Assembly (NCBI GenBank): GCA_946481445.1
Contig: CAMLOA010000096.1
Span: 1 to 6,983, forward strand
Source of the DNA: an uncultured Devosia sp.
GTDB taxonomy: Bacteria > Pseudomonadota > Alphaproteobacteria > Rhizobiales > Devosiaceae
Direction: 5' to 3'
Length of the DNA: 6,983 nt
The stretch's first letter is position 1, and the number at the start of each line of letters is the position of its first letter. Under the pieces are notes generated by a model. That model searched no databases and was not told where the DNA came from. It saw only the letters and a list, made by a program, of their open reading frames with translations. A program made the position numbers and the translations under genes. This document shows, one piece after another, positions 6,200-6,983 of this stretch.

Positions 6200-6625
6200 C
6201 TATTGCCCGTTGGGCATGATGGGATCGTGTTCCACCGATTCCGCCGAGCGGCGGGCGGGGCCGTGAAAGACCGCCTCGACATTGTTGCCGTCCGGATCGA
6301 TCACGAAACAGGCATAGTAACCGGGATGGTAGTGCCGCTCGCCCGGCCGGCCATTGTCGGTGCCGCCTGCGGCCAGAGCGGCCTTGTGAAAGGCTTCCAC
6401 CATCGTGCGGTCACGAGCCTGGAAAGCCAGGTGGAGATGGGTGGGGGTGGTGCGGGCATCGGCGGCGTCGATGAACAATTCGTCGGCCTGCATCCAGCCC
6501 TCGCCAGCCGCCGTCACGGGGATGCCCAGGACCTTGAGGATCGCTTCGTAGAAATAGCGCGTGGTGACGAAGTTGCGCGCGCGAAGATGCACGTGGTCGA
6601 TCAGGCGGCCGGTGTGAAACTTCAT
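6200..6625 (-). CDS. VOC-family (glyoxalase/bleomycin-resistance/dioxygenase fold) protein
   Basis: A 141-aa single-module protein of the vicinal oxygen chelate superfamily. It has the usual two beta-alpha-beta-beta-beta halves. The first half starts with LIDHVHLRARN (8-18) and ...FYEAILKVLGIPV. The second starts with THLHLAFQARDRTMVEAFHKAALAAGG (62-88) and ends with GYYACFVIDPDGNNVEAVFHG (102-122). Likely metal ligands are H11, H63 or H65, and E117. Members act as glyoxalases, ring-cleaving dioxygenases, fosfomycin- or bleomycin-resistance proteins or isomerases; the sequence does not decide which. The start is supported by GGAAGGG (6633-6639 on the minus strand), 7 bases before the ATG. The bacterioferritin terminator ends just upstream, leaving little room for a separate promoter. 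The ~15-residue tail after the fold (RRSAESVEHDPIMPNGQ) is unremarkable. Confidence 0.9.
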   Translation of the reverse strand: MKFHTGRLIDHVHLRARNFVTTRYFYEAILKVLGIPVTAAGEGWMQADELFIDAADARTTPTHLHLAFQARDRTMVEAFHKAALAAGGTDNGRPGERHYHPGYYACFVIDPDGNNVEAVFHGPARRSAESVEHDPIMPNGQ

Positions 6626-6632
6626 CGGGAGA

Positions 6633-6639
6633 CCCTTCC
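6633..6639 (-). promoter_or_regulatory. Ribosome binding site of the VOC gene
   Basis: On the minus strand GGAAGGG lies 7 bases before the ATG at 6625. It is the clearest Shine-Dalgarno match in the window and confirms that start. Confidence 0.7.
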
Positions 6640-6649
6640 ACTCTGTCCG

Positions 6650-6684
6650 GAAAACGAAACCGCCCGGAACATGTTCCGGGCGGT
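6650..6684 (-). terminator. Intrinsic terminator of the bacterioferritin gene (26-bp palindrome)
   Basis: Bases 6659-6684 form a perfect palindrome: ACCGCCCGGAACA followed directly by its complement. As RNA it would fold to a GC-rich stem with a small ACATGT-centred loop. On the minus strand the stem runs straight into TTTCGTTTT (complement of 6651-6659). It starts 22 bp past the bacterioferritin stop codon. Stem, tail and place all fit a Rho-independent terminator. On the plus strand there is no T-tail, so it is not bidirectional. Confidence 0.85.
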
Positions 6685-6706
6685 GATCAGGATCGTCTGC
6701 CTGTTG

Positions 6707-6983
6707 CTACTCGGCCTGGTCGGCGGAGGCCGAGTTGAGCTGGCCGTATTTTTCAACGCCAATCTTGTCGAGCAGGTCGAGCTGGGTCTCGAGGAAGTCG
6801 ATATGGCCTTCCTCGTCGGTCAGCAGTTCCTCGAACAGGTTCTTGGACACGTAGTCGCCCAGCTGCTCGCACAGTTCGCGGCTGGCCTTGTAGGCGGCAC
6901 GGGCATCGTATTCGCCGGCCAGATCGGCCTCGAGCACTTCCTTGATGGTCTGGCCGATTCGCAGCGGAGCCACGCGCTGCAGA
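6707..6983 (-). CDS. bfr: Bacterioferritin, C-terminal part (5' end outside window)
   Basis: The last ~91 residues of a bacterioferritin, the 24-subunit haem-containing iron store that oxidises Fe(II) at a di-iron centre and holds the mineral inside its shell. The frame is open to the window edge, reading [20 protein letters not shown] before the visible helices. Aligned with E. coli Bfr the fragment begins near residue 71. The di-iron ligands E94 (in DLAGE) and E127/H130 (in [10 protein letters not shown]) are present; the N-terminal ligands and the haem-binding methionine (M52 in E. coli) are off the window. [29 protein letters not shown] is typical of rhizobial Bfr. A GTG at 6973 is internal and not the start. 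The gene ends in its own terminator, so it is probably transcribed separately from the VOC gene. Confidence 0.95.
   Translation of the reverse strand, partial: LQRVAPLRIGQTIKEVLEADLAGEYDARAAYKASRELCEQLGDYVSKNLFEELLTDEEGHIDFLETQLDLLDKIGVEKYGQLNSASADQAE

Noticed and set aside
6659..6684. The 26-bp palindrome as purely a protein-binding operator
   Set aside because: The minus-strand T-rich tail and its place right after the bacterioferritin stop codon make a terminator the simpler reading. A second role was kept only as a possibility.
1..6983. CRISPR array, insertion sequence, phage or toxin-antitoxin genes
   Set aside because: No spaced direct repeats, transposase, integrase or paired small genes were seen on either strand. 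All sizeable genes belong to ordinary chromosomal families.

Overview
The window reads as GC-rich chromosomal DNA from an alphaproteobacterium, most likely of the Hyphomicrobiales (a Devosia-like genome would fit). The grounds are the form of the 5S rRNA, the style of the bacterioferritin, a YbiO-type channel, and a consensus TTAA-N7-TTAA motif of the kind bound by the alphaproteobacterial cell-cycle regulator CtrA. The placement is inferred from sequence style and was not checked by a search. Nothing suggests a mobile element, phage, CRISPR array or recent transfer. Base composition and codon style look even across all the genes.

Layout, left to right. Bases 1-90 are the 3' part of a 5S rRNA, the end of an rRNA operon whose 16S and 23S lie to the left. 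A strong intrinsic terminator (132-170) closes it. Next come two plus-strand genes: a small cysteine-rich YkgJ-like protein (202-714) and a large YbiO-type mechanosensitive channel of the MscS superfamily (821-3016). The 153-bp gap at 3017-3169 holds a weak hairpin, an exact TTAA-N7-TTAA box and a -10-like TAATAC. It leads into an exported MltB-type lytic transglycosylase with a C-terminal peptidoglycan-binding domain (3170-4381). A 164-bp gap follows, with a perfect 10-bp inverted repeat and a possible promoter. After it come an exported alpha/beta hydrolase (4546-5553) and, 31 bp later, a nucleotidyltransferase-fold protein of the NTP_transf_6/DUF925 family (5585-6196).

The right end is on the minus strand. 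A VOC-family (glyoxalase-fold) protein (6200-6625) converges on the nucleotidyltransferase with only 3 bp between the stop codons. The C-terminal part of a bacterioferritin (6707 to the window end) lies upstream of it. A 26-bp perfect palindrome with a T-rich minus-strand tail separates the two and is a convincing terminator for the bacterioferritin gene.

How the genes fit together: channel, lytic transglycosylase and exported hydrolase all act in the envelope or periplasm (osmotic release, peptidoglycan turnover, ester hydrolysis), but nothing shows that they form one pathway. No undescribed multi-gene system is visible. The most informative signals are regulatory: a possible cell-cycle box before a peptidoglycan hydrolase, and a hairpin whose 3' arm reaches the start codon of the nucleotidyltransferase gene.
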